DNA from: Prevotellaceae bacterium
GTDB lineage: Bacteria > Bacteroidota > Bacteroidia > Bacteroidales > UBA932
Direction of reading: 5' to 3'
NCBI GenBank assembly: GCA_031288885.1
Contig: JAITQP010000314.1
Span: 1-8,366 of the forward strand
Length of the DNA: 8,366 nucleotides
How positions within the stretch are numbered: position 1 is the stretch's first letter; each line of letters starts with the position of its first letter. Made by a program: the position numbers and the translations under genes. Of the stretch, positions 1-5,942 are shown in pieces. The notes under the pieces were generated by a model. The model ran no database searches and was not told the origin of the DNA. It saw nothing but the letters and a program-made list of their open reading frames with translations.

Positions 1-15
1 ACACACACAGGTACT

Positions 16-42
16 CTATAATCGCGCGGGCGCGTATTATAG
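16..42 (+). promoter_or_regulatory. Leader dyad 1 (ctataat-cgcgc / gcgcg-attatag)
   Basis: The arms ctataatcgcgc and gcgcg-t-attatag pair with one bulged base and a GG centre, directly beside the AC tract. The mirror copy is at 7428-7454. It could be an operator or an RNA hairpin. The right-hand leader ORF has its stop codon inside this dyad. Confidence 0.5.
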
Positions 43-60
43 CAAATATTTTTCAATTTT

Positions 61-68
61 CAAATATA
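61..68 (-). promoter_or_regulatory. Antisense -7-like box TATATTTG in the left leader
   Basis: Read on the minus strand, this octamer matches the Bacteroidetes -7 consensus TAnnTTTG exactly. It points away from the FGE-like gene into the AC tract. I see no clear -33 TTG at the expected distance. The same box is in the right leader at 7402-7409. Confidence 0.3.
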
Positions 69-69
69 G

Positions 70-105
70 CCGCAGCATGTTTTTTTGCATGTTGCGGTTT
101 TTTTT
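70..105 (+). terminator. Intrinsic terminator (possible attenuator) inside the left leader
   Basis: The 10-bp stem ccgcagcatg (70-79) / catgttgcgg (88-97) contains one G-U pair. It has an 8-nt loop and is followed at once by eight T (98-105). This is a standard rho-independent terminator in the sense direction, yet it lies 85 bp upstream of the start codon. A terminator inside a leader suggests attenuation. It is conserved in the right copy (7365-7400). Confidence 0.75.
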
Positions 106-126
106 GTGCGGTGAGCTCACCGGCAC
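106..126 (+). promoter_or_regulatory. Leader dyad 3 centred on GAGCTC
   Basis: Positions 109-122 (cggtgagctcaccg) form a perfect 14-bp palindrome, extended outward by gtgc/gcac with one bulged G. The right copy (7344-7364) has one central substitution that breaks perfect symmetry. It could be an operator or a further leader hairpin. Confidence 0.4.
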
Positions 127-130
127 ACAG

Positions 131-158
131 CGAGCGTTTTCTCCAAAGAGAACGCTCG
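131..158 (+). promoter_or_regulatory. Leader dyad 4 (cgagcgtt / aacgctcg hairpin)
   Basis: The 8-bp stem cgagcgtt (131-138) / aacgctcg (151-158) is extended by ctc/gag around a CAAA loop with a TT bulge. A short T-rich run follows (164-168). The mirror copy is at 7312-7339. It could sequester the leader or act as a second weak terminator upstream of the ATG. Confidence 0.45.
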
Positions 159-190
159 AAGCATTTTTATTAATCTCAAAAAACAAAAAA

Positions 191-1435
191 ATGAAAAAAA
201 ACATGACTTTCTTGTGTGCTTTGCTGCTCGTTGGGGCAATAGGCATGATGACCGCCGGAGCGCAAGGCTCCGGCAGCAAGCCCACGCTGGCCGTATTTGT
301 GGTGGGCATGCAAACCGACGCGCTGGGCAACGATCTTGCCCAGCAAATAGGCGCTGAGCTTAACCGCAGCAGCCGCTACGACGTGCTACCCAGCACAAAC
401 AACGCGCTGGCAAACAAGCTCACCGAGCTTCGCAAGCAAAACGCGAGCAGCATAGACCGCAACGCCCTTGCCAAGTGGGGACGAGCAAACGGCGTATCTG
501 TGATATGCTTGGTTACCGACGCCATCAAAGGCAATGACCACATGTTTTCGGCGCAACTCATTGATGTAAAAGGCAGCAAGCTGTCCGGCAAAGGCCACTA
601 CATTCGCACCGGCGTGAATAGCGGCGAACTTTCGCGGGTAGCGCTGGCGTTGGCAAGGCAGCTGGACGGGTCAGAGCGCAGGCGTAGCGCTTCAACTCCA
701 GCGCGGAGTTACCCTGCGGAGCTGGATATTGAGATGGTGTACGTGGAAGGAGGAACATTCACGATGGGGTGCATTCCTGAACGGGATGGCGCGTGCTTCT
801 CCGACGACGGGCGCGAGCGCCCCGTGCATGATGTGACGTTGAGTAACTTTTACATCGGCAAGTACAAGGTAACGCGGGCACAATGGCTGGCCGTAATGAA
901 AGATCACCCTACGCTTGCCAAACCCGGCAATTGGACTAATAATGACGATGATCAGGTGCCCGTTGGGAGTATCAGCTGGTTAGACATCGACACCGCCTTT
1001 CTTCCGCGGTTGAACGCACTCACGGGAAAGAATTACCGCCTACCCACCGAGGCCGAGTGGGAGTACGCAGCACGCGGCGGGAAGTATCAGGAGGGTACCC
1101 AGTACAGCGGCAGCAATAATCTTAACGAGGTAGGGTGGCACTTCGGCAATGGCGGCGTTCTGCAACATCCAGTAGGGCAAAAGAAGCCGAACGCGCTGGG
1201 TGTTTACGACATGTCCGGAAGCCACTGGGAGTTGGTTTACGACTATTATGGCGGCTACTCGGCTACGGCAGTCACTAACCCTACAGGGCCCAATAGCAGC
1301 TGGGGCCGCACGTTCCGCAACGGCAACTGGGAGTATGACGTATCCTTGTGGCCCCGCATTGCTACTCGCGGAGGAGGAGGGGCCAATGCCCGCAACGTGT
1401 ATAATAGCTTGCGCTTGGTTTTGCCTGCACAGTAA
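191..1435 (+). CDS. Exported CsgG-like / FGE-sulfatase (SUMF1-like) domain protein, paralog 1
   Basis: The product has 414 residues from the ATG at 191. That start gives a clean signal peptide (KK, hydrophobic core 7-19, AGA cut near 24) and aligns with paralog 2. Residues 30-158 resemble the alpha/beta CsgG/LpoB fold (PTLAVFVVG, SAQLIDV). Residues 178-412 are an FGE-sulfatase domain: EGGTFTMGC, IGKYKVTRAQW, NYRLPTEAEWEYAARGG, HPVGQKKPNALGVYDM. The catalytic cysteine pair of true formylglycine-generating enzymes is absent from the C-terminal part, so a binding or structural lectin-fold role at the cell surface or in the periplasm is likelier. The usual GNVWEW, RGGSW and GFR motifs read GSHWEL, RNGNW and SLR. 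The frame is also open upstream, without a stop, to the window edge. The domain call is firm; the function is unknown. Confidence 0.88.
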   Translation: MKKNMTFLCALLLVGAIGMMTAGAQGSGSKPTLAVFVVGMQTDALGNDLAQQIGAELNRSSRYDVLPSTNNALANKLTELRKQNASSIDRNALAKWGRANGVSVICLVTDAIKGNDHMFSAQLIDVKGSKLSGKGHYIRTGVNSGELSRVALALARQLDGSERRRSASTPARSYPAELDIEMVYVEGGTFTMGCIPERDGACFSDDGRERPVHDVTLSNFYIGKYKVTRAQWLAVMKDHPTLAKPGNWTNNDDDQVPVGSISWLDIDTAFLPRLNALTGKNYRLPTEAEWEYAARGGKYQEGTQYSGSNNLNEVGWHFGNGGVLQHPVGQKKPNALGVYDMSGSHWELVYDYYGGYSATAVTNPTGPNSSWGRTFRNGNWEYDVSLWPRIATRGGGGANARNVYNSLRLVLPAQ

Positions 1436-1500
1436 CTTTTTTGTCGGCATCCTACTTCCCATGTGAGCAAACGAACTTTGCTGCGTCGGAATGAAAAGAA

Positions 1501-1538
1501 AAAGGAGAATGGAAAAACCTTGCTTCCATTCTCTTTTT
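1501..1538. terminator. Bidirectional terminator between paralog 1 and dapB-like gene
   Basis: A stem of about 13-14 bp (1501-1514 with 1524-1537, one G-T pair) encloses a 9-nt loop. It ends in a T run on + and has a T-rich flank on - (the A-rich run 1494-1503). It serves both convergent genes. The motif gaaaaaggagaat recurs in gene orientation downstream of paralog 2. Confidence 0.8.
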
Positions 1539-1546
1539 TACGTACA

Positions 1547-1572
1547 TAGGGCGGGTTTTAAACCCGCCCCTA
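1547..1572. repeat. GC-rich palindrome with GGGCGGGTTT arms
   Basis: The arms gggcgggttt (1549-1558) and aaacccgccc (1560-1569) flank a single T, with outer ta/ta pairing around one bulged C. It sits in the convergent intergenic region. Its form resembles the short dispersed palindromes (about 25 bp) found between Bacteroidetes genes, but only one copy is in this window, so its dispersed nature is not shown here. Confidence 0.5.
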
Positions 1573-1585
1573 CGGTGCGCACGCC

Positions 1586-2353
1586 TCAGTACACCGGAAT
1601 ATTCTGCTTAAACATGTCGGAAATAATTTGCTCCATGGAGTAAAAGCCGGACGGCTTGTCGCATAGCCACTTTGCGGCAAAGAGCGCGCCCTGCCCAAAT
1701 GCTCCGCGGCTGATGCTTTCGTGCACCAGCCGGATGGTCTGGTTGGGTAGACCGAAAATCACCTCGTGCTTGCCAACAACGCCCCCCACGCGCACAGAGT
1801 TCACGTGGCGCGTGTTCTCGAGCCCGAGTATGCCGGCTATCTTGAGCGCCGTCCCCGACACGCCCTTTTTGTCGCGAAAGTGCTCCTCAATAATCTCAAT
1901 GTCGGCGTGGGGCGCAATGCTTTGCAGCACCTGCGAGGCTACGAGGAGAAAGTTTACGCCAAGCGTAATGTTGGGGGAGTAGAGCACCGCGCTATGCTCC
2001 GAGTACGCCCTTAGCGTGTCAATGGCCGCCTGATCCAGCTTGGATATTGCCGAAATAATTTTGATGCCAAGGCGGGGAGCCGCCTCGTAGTTTTTGTAGC
2101 CCGAGGCGCCGGAGAAATCAATAATAATGTCAACGAAGTGCTTTTTGAAAAACTCCGTGCTCATCTGATCTACCGAGAAAATGGGGGTGGCGTCGCGCTC
2201 ATAGCCAAGCAAGCGGCTGGCGTACTTGTGATTTGAGGTTTTGGAGCGGCGCACAATCCACGCAAAATCAACCTGCTTATCCTGCATAATCTCCTGCGCC
2301 ACAATTTTCCCCGTTTTACCAAAACCAAATAAGCCTATTTTAATTTTATTCAT
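1586..2353 (-). CDS. dapB: 4-hydroxy-tetrahydrodipicolinate reductase family protein (DapB-like)
   Basis: DapB reduces 4-hydroxy-tetrahydrodipicolinate with NAD(P)H in the cytoplasmic diaminopimelate/lysine pathway. The 255-residue product has the usual family length. It begins with a Rossmann glycine motif (GLFGFGKTG, 7-15), then DFSG (79-82), SPNITLGVN (126-134), the active-site segment EEHFRDKKGVSGTAL (156-170), and a C-terminal region with GKHEVIFG, QTIRLVHESISR and GALFAAKWL. Where well-studied enzymes have HH and a DAPSGTA-like loop, this one keeps the first His and a Lys but has Phe for the second His and a loop one residue shorter. It belongs to a divergent branch and might have a related but different substrate. 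A gap of 62 bp separates it from upstream nth, with its own -7-like box in the gap. Confidence 0.82.
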   Translation of the reverse strand: MNKIKIGLFGFGKTGKIVAQEIMQDKQVDFAWIVRRSKTSNHKYASRLLGYERDATPIFSVDQMSTEFFKKHFVDIIIDFSGASGYKNYEAAPRLGIKIISAISKLDQAAIDTLRAYSEHSAVLYSPNITLGVNFLLVASQVLQSIAPHADIEIIEEHFRDKKGVSGTALKIAGILGLENTRHVNSVRVGGVVGKHEVIFGLPNQTIRLVHESISRGAFGQGALFAAKWLCDKPSGFYSMEQIISDMFKQNIPVY

Positions 2354-2388
2354 ATAAATCTGTTACTTTGTTAGTGCATATCAACATA

Positions 2389-2396
2389 CAAATATA
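2389..2396 (-). promoter_or_regulatory. -7 promoter element TATATTTG upstream of dapB-like gene
   Basis: This is an exact match to TAnnTTTG on the minus strand, 35 bp upstream of the start codon, predicting a short leader of about 30 nt. No clear -33 TTG is seen 19-20 bp upstream. It would allow expression independent of nth. Confidence 0.5.
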
Positions 2397-2415
2397 GCAG
2401 AAATTGCGGAAATTC

Positions 2416-3051
2416 CTAATGTTTGTAAGATTTGCACCACTGCGTAAGCCCGCACTCCTCGCACTTTGGGCGTCGCGCAACGCAGATGTATCGCCCGTGC
2501 AGGATGAGCCAGTGGTGGGCAATGGGTCGCAGCTCCGGCGGGATGTTCGCGGTGAGCTGCCGCTCCACGTCGAGCGGCGTTTTGCTGGCTGCCGCCGCAA
2601 GCCCCAGCCTTTTTGCCACCCTAAAAACGTGCGTATCGACGGCAATGGCGGGCTTGTTGTACACCACGCCGGCAATAACGTTGGCCGTTTTGCGCCCCAC
2701 GCCGGGGAGGCGTTGCAGCTCGTCCACGTCGTCGGGGACAACGCTGTGGAAGTGGCTCACGAGCATCTCCGCCATGCCCTTCAGGTTTTTGGCCTTGTTG
2801 TTGGGGTACGAGATGGACTTGATGTACTCGTAAATTTCGTCCACCTCCGCCTGCGCCAGCTTTTTTGCCGTAGGAAAGGACTTAAAAAACGCCGGCGTGA
2901 CCATGTTCACGCGCTTGTCGGTGCACTGCGCCGACAGGATTACGGCCACCAGCAGCTCGTAGGGGTTGCGGTAGCGCAGCTCGCTTTCGGCTACAGGTAC
3001 GTTGGTCTTAAACCATTCAATGATGCGCAGATAGCGCTCGGAGGTCGTCAT
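2416..3051 (-). CDS. nth: Endonuclease III (DNA glycosylase / AP lyase)
   Basis: Endonuclease III removes oxidised pyrimidines from DNA and nicks at the abasic site during base excision repair. The 211-residue product matches the E. coli enzyme in length and order. The helix-hairpin-helix LQRLPGVGRKTANVI covers 112-126 with catalytic Lys121. The catalytic Asp is Asp139 in AVDTHVFRV. A [4Fe-4S] cluster loop has Cys190, Cys197, Cys200 and Cys206 with the canonical 6-2-5 spacing. All key residues are present. The ATG at 3051 gives the standard N-terminus. It lies upstream of the dapB-like gene on the same strand and is divergent from the thioredoxin lipoprotein gene. A weak -7-like box lies 30 bp upstream. 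Confidence 0.96.
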   Translation of the reverse strand: MTTSERYLRIIEWFKTNVPVAESELRYRNPYELLVAVILSAQCTDKRVNMVTPAFFKSFPTAKKLAQAEVDEIYEYIKSISYPNNKAKNLKGMAEMLVSHFHSVVPDDVDELQRLPGVGRKTANVIAGVVYNKPAIAVDTHVFRVAKRLGLAAAASKTPLDVERQLTANIPPELRPIAHHWLILHGRYICVARRPKCEECGLTQWCKSYKH

Positions 3052-3081
3052 AGCTTACCGGATTTATGTTGAATTGAGGTG

Positions 3082-3089
3082 TAAAGATA
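3082..3089 (-). promoter_or_regulatory. Possible -7 element TATCTTTA upstream of nth
   Basis: On the minus strand it matches seven of the eight positions of TAnnTTTG counting the two free bases; the last base differs. It lies about 30 bp upstream of the nth start. No TTG is seen at the -33 position, so support is modest. Confidence 0.35.
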
Positions 3090-3215
3090 GCGAATAGAAA
3101 ATAAAAACGCGCACCGCTGCGGGAATAAAAATGGTACACCGCAATACCATAGCGGGTTACGCATGGTTGCCGGCGCCCCAGAAATCCCTCGGAAACCTAT
3201 TTTAGTCGCGCGCGC

Positions 3216-3246
3216 TTGGAAATCTCATGATTTTCATCTACTTTTG
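3216..3246 (+). promoter_or_regulatory. Bacteroidetes-type promoter for the thioredoxin lipoprotein-der unit
   Basis: A TTG (3216-3218), a 20-bp spacer and TACTTTTG (3239-3246) match the -33/-7 architecture. The transcript would start near 3252, giving a leader of about 59 nt. This is the best promoter in the window. The rest of the 259-bp divergent region 3052-3310 shows only a weak ATGGTA/TACCAT dyad (3131-3150) and no gene. Confidence 0.6.
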
Positions 3247-3310
3247 CCAAGCGGTTAGCGATTTGACCGCGACCAACAAAAACGTTTAATGAAATTTAAT
3301 AGAAACTGAA

Positions 3311-4447
3311 ATGAAAAGAATTGTCAACCTTTTAGCCTGCGCAGCTACAACGCTGCTCCTCTCAACCTGCACCTCGCTCTCCGATAAGCTCGTTATCAAG
3401 GGAAATTTGGCCGGACTGCAATCCGGCGACACGATAGTGGTGCACATCAACGACTTTGAGCGGCAGCTTATGGCAGGCGATACGATTGCCGTAACCAACG
3501 AAAATCATTTTTACTTTGAGCGCAAGCTCGATAAAATCCCCTACAACGCAGACCTGTACTACTTTCCGGCAGATACAACGCTCAGCCGTTACTCAAAAAC
3601 GCTCGACCTTTCGTCAACGTCCGACAAGCTGACGCTGCAAGGCAGCGCTGCCGACTTCACCTACGCCACGGTGAGCGGCGGTTTTTACAGCAACAAAGCC
3701 ACCAAAGCCTACGTACACGTAGTGGACAGCCTCTACAAGGCCGCGCTGGCGGCGGCAGACGCCCTACAGCAAGCCCAAACGCAGAGCGACACGGTGGAGG
3801 CAAAACGGCTCGACGAGGAGTTTAGCCGCTTGGCCGGTCAGCTGGAGGCGGAGGAAGCCGCGTTTATCAAAAATCACCCCGACGTTACGTACGCCGCCTA
3901 CCTGTACGTTTCCATCTCGCGGTGGGAAACGCTGAAAAAGGTGCAGGAGCAGTACGCGGCGTTTACGCCCAAGCTACAGCAGTCGGCCTACGGCGAGCGG
4001 ATAAAGAGCAACATCGACAAGCGCTCGGTGATAGCCGCCGGAGCGCAGCTGCCCGACTTTACGGTAACGGACATCAACGGCAGCTCCATCTCCTCCGCCG
4101 ACCTCAAGGGGCAGTACGTGCTGCTGGACTTCTGGGGGTCGTGGTGCTCGTGGTGCCGAAAGGCAAGCCCCAAGCTCGTGAAGCTCCACAACGAGTACAA
4201 AGACAAAAAGCTGCTGGTGATAGGGCTTGCGTGGGATCAAAGCCACAGCAGCTGGAAAAAAGCCATCGAAAAAGACGGGCTAACGTGGACGCACGTCAAC
4301 CTGTACGACCACCGCGAGGTGAAGGATTTGTTCTGCATTTCCGCTTTCCCCACCTACGTTTTTGTGTCGCCGGAGGGCGTTATCCTCGCCAACTCAAGCG
4401 ATTTTGACAAGGAAATTGAGCCCATCCTGAGGGATGCGCTGAAGTAG
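3311..4447 (+). CDS. DUF4369 / TlpA-like thioredoxin-fold lipoprotein
   Basis: This 378-residue protein has the usual Bacteroidetes layout for exported thiol-disulfide oxidoreductases. It starts with a signal peptide and a lipobox-like LSTC with Cys20; Thr just before the Cys is atypical. A beta-rich region of DUF4369 type follows (about 27-120, with paired GDTI segments), then a charged helical linker (about 135-235). The C-terminal domain of the TlpA/AhpC-TSA redoxin class (244-378) starts AGAQLPDF, has the redox motif WCSWC (Cys279, Cys282) and a cis-Pro at 347 (FPTY). It probably acts in the envelope on protein thiols, tethered by lipid. The partner proteins are unknown. It is 30 bp upstream of der, likely in one transcript from the promoter at 3216-3246. 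Confidence 0.9.
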   Translation: MKRIVNLLACAATTLLLSTCTSLSDKLVIKGNLAGLQSGDTIVVHINDFERQLMAGDTIAVTNENHFYFERKLDKIPYNADLYYFPADTTLSRYSKTLDLSSTSDKLTLQGSAADFTYATVSGGFYSNKATKAYVHVVDSLYKAALAAADALQQAQTQSDTVEAKRLDEEFSRLAGQLEAEEAAFIKNHPDVTYAAYLYVSISRWETLKKVQEQYAAFTPKLQQSAYGERIKSNIDKRSVIAAGAQLPDFTVTDINGSSISSADLKGQYVLLDFWGSWCSWCRKASPKLVKLHNEYKDKKLLVIGLAWDQSHSSWKKAIEKDGLTWTHVNLYDHREVKDLFCISAFPTYVFVSPEGVILANSSDFDKEIEPILRDALK

Positions 4448-4477
4448 CGCGCACAACTCTTAGCAAACGTAAATCTG

Positions 4478-5779
4478 ATGGGTATTGTAGCCATAGTTGG
4501 TCGCCCCAACGTTGGGAAGAGCACGCTGTTCAACCGGCTGGTGGGCGGCAGGCAGGCTATTGTTGATGAGCAATCGGGCGTAACGCGCGACCGGCACTAC
4601 GGCAAGAGCGACTGGAACGGAAAAGCATTCTCGGTAATCGACACCGGCGGGTACGCCGTGAACACCGGCGACGCCTTTGAGGGGGAAATCCGCAAGCAGG
4701 TGGTTGCCGCCGTTGCCGAGGCCGACGTCATCCTCTTTATGGTGGACGTTACCGGCGGCGTAACCGCCTACGACGATGCGGTGGCCGAGCTCCTCCGCCG
4801 GTCGAACAAAAAGGTGCTGCTGGTGGTCAACAAGGTGGACAACAACAACCGCATTTACGACGCGCACGAGTTCTACAAGCTGGGGCTTGGCGACCCGTAC
4901 TGCGTGTGCGCCATGAGCGGCAGCGGTACAGGCGAAATTCTGGACGAAGCCGTGAAGCACCTCTCCGGCAGCGACGACGAAGACGATACGGAAATTCCCC
5001 GCGTAGCCATTGTCGGCAAGCCCAACGTGGGGAAATCGTCGCTCGCCAACGCGCTGCTGGGCGAAGAGCGCAACATCGTAACGCCCATCGCCGGCACCAC
5101 GCGCGACGCGGTGCTGTCGCGCTACAACAAGTTTGGGCACGATTTTTACCTCGTGGATACGGCGGGGCTGCGCAAGAAAGGCAAGGTGCACGAAGACCTC
5201 GAGTTTTACTCCGTTATGCGCACCATTCGCGCCATAGAGCGCTCCGACGTGTGCGTCCTCATGGTGGACGCCACGCAGGGCGTAGAGGCGCAGGATCTCA
5301 ACATTTTTGGGCTCGTTGCGCGCAACAGCAAGGGCTGCGTGATTGCGGTAAATAAGTGGGATTTGGTAGAAAAAGACAGCAACACCATGAAGCGCTACCG
5401 CGAGGCCATACAAACACGGCTGGCGCCCTTCAGCGATGTGCCCATCATCTTCACCTCCATCACCGAAAAGCAACGCCTCATGGACGTGGTCAACGTCGTA
5501 TCGGAGGTGTACAAAAACAGGCGGCAGCACATCTCCACCGCCAAGCTCAACGAAACCATCCTTCCCGTGATAGAAGCCTACCCCCCGCCGGCCATCAAGG
5601 GTAAGTACATAAAGATAAAGTACGCCACGCAGCTCGCGTCGCCCTCGCCGGCGTTTGCCTTTTTCTGCAACCTGCCGCAGTACGTCAAGGAGCCCTACAA
5701 GCGGTTTTTGGAGAATAAGCTACGCGAAAGCTACAACTTTAGCGGCGTTCCCATACATATTTTCCTCCGGCAAAAGTAG
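4478..5779 (+). CDS. der: Tandem-domain ribosome-assembly GTPase Der (EngA)
   Basis: Der is an essential GTPase needed for assembly of the large ribosomal subunit. The 433-residue product holds two complete G domains and a C-terminal KH-like domain. Domain 1 has GRPNVGKS (8-15), DTGG (55-58) and NKVD (118-121). After an acidic linker (164-171), domain 2 has GKPNVGKS (180-187), DTAG (227-230) and NKWD (292-295). The KH-like domain (about 345-433) includes the conserved [17 protein letters not shown] stretch. All nucleotide-binding motifs are intact. The ATG at 4478 gives [15 protein letters not shown], the usual start. It follows the lipoprotein gene by 30 bp and is probably co-transcribed; the pairing looks like convenience rather than shared function. 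The hairpin at 5828-5867 ends the unit. Confidence 0.97.
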   Translation: MGIVAIVGRPNVGKSTLFNRLVGGRQAIVDEQSGVTRDRHYGKSDWNGKAFSVIDTGGYAVNTGDAFEGEIRKQVVAAVAEADVILFMVDVTGGVTAYDDAVAELLRRSNKKVLLVVNKVDNNNRIYDAHEFYKLGLGDPYCVCAMSGSGTGEILDEAVKHLSGSDDEDDTEIPRVAIVGKPNVGKSSLANALLGEERNIVTPIAGTTRDAVLSRYNKFGHDFYLVDTAGLRKKGKVHEDLEFYSVMRTIRAIERSDVCVLMVDATQGVEAQDLNIFGLVARNSKGCVIAVNKWDLVEKDSNTMKRYREAIQTRLAPFSDVPIIFTSITEKQRLMDVVNVVSEVYKNRRQHISTAKLNETILPVIEAYPPPAIKGKYIKIKYATQLASPSPAFAFFCNLPQYVKEPYKRFLENKLRESYNFSGVPIHIFLRQK

Positions 5780-5827
5780 AGGTTAACGTAAGACTTCATT
5801 GCAACAGCATCACTCATTTGAAAGTGT

Positions 5828-5867
5828 AAAAGGAGAGTAGAAGTGAATAACTTCTATTCTCCTTTTT
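5828..5867. terminator. Bidirectional terminator between der and paralog 2
   Basis: A stem of about 17 bp (5828-5844 with 5850-5866, one G-T pair) encloses a 5-nt loop. It has A and T flanks that work in both directions. Read in the direction of paralog 2, the first arm starts gaaaaaggagaat, as does the terminator after paralog 1. Positions 5868-5942 hold nothing else I can name. Confidence 0.85.
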
Positions 5868-5942
5868 CTATATTTCCGCTCCGCTCGCCGACCGGCACGC
5901 TCGCCAGCTTACACAGGAGGGACGGACGCCACAAAGGAAAAG

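Larger units (their letters stand above)
1..309 (+). repeat. Left arm of a long inverted repeat (leader plus signal-peptide region)
   Basis: This stretch is nearly the reverse complement of 7168-7469. It comprises the end of an AC dinucleotide tract (1-9), a leader of about 180 bp rich in dyads, and the first codons of the FGE-like gene. Over 1-173 I find only one difference, in the palindrome centred at 115/116. Just before the ATG the left copy has A runs of 6 and 6, where the right copy has 7 and 7. Identity continues through the signal peptide and fades near 309, with a short indel after codon 25. Non-coding leader is as conserved as coding sequence, so it was either duplicated recently or kept alike by function or gene conversion. 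Confidence 0.93.

Noticed and set aside
17..22. TATAAT as a sigma-70 type -10 box
   Set aside because: Bacteroidetes primary promoters use TAnnTTTG, there is no suitable -35, and the hexamer is part of dyad 1.
77..190. ATG at 77 as the start of paralog 1
   Set aside because: The 38 extra residues are encoded by leader hairpins, precede a clean signal peptide, and paralog 2 starts at the position matching 191. The open frame is kept only as a finding.
191..1435. Active formylglycine-generating enzyme
   Set aside because: The C-terminal cysteine pair needed for copper binding and catalysis is absent in both paralogs, and no sulfatase gene is nearby.
2404..3072. Plus-strand ORF of 222 codons opposite nth
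   Set aside because: It is a shadow of endonuclease III, whose catalytic and cluster residues are all present on the minus strand.
4460..5530. Minus-strand ORF of 356 codons opposite der
   Set aside because: It is an antisense shadow in moderately GC-rich coding DNA. Its repetitive His/Val-rich composition matches no family, while der is complete on the plus strand.
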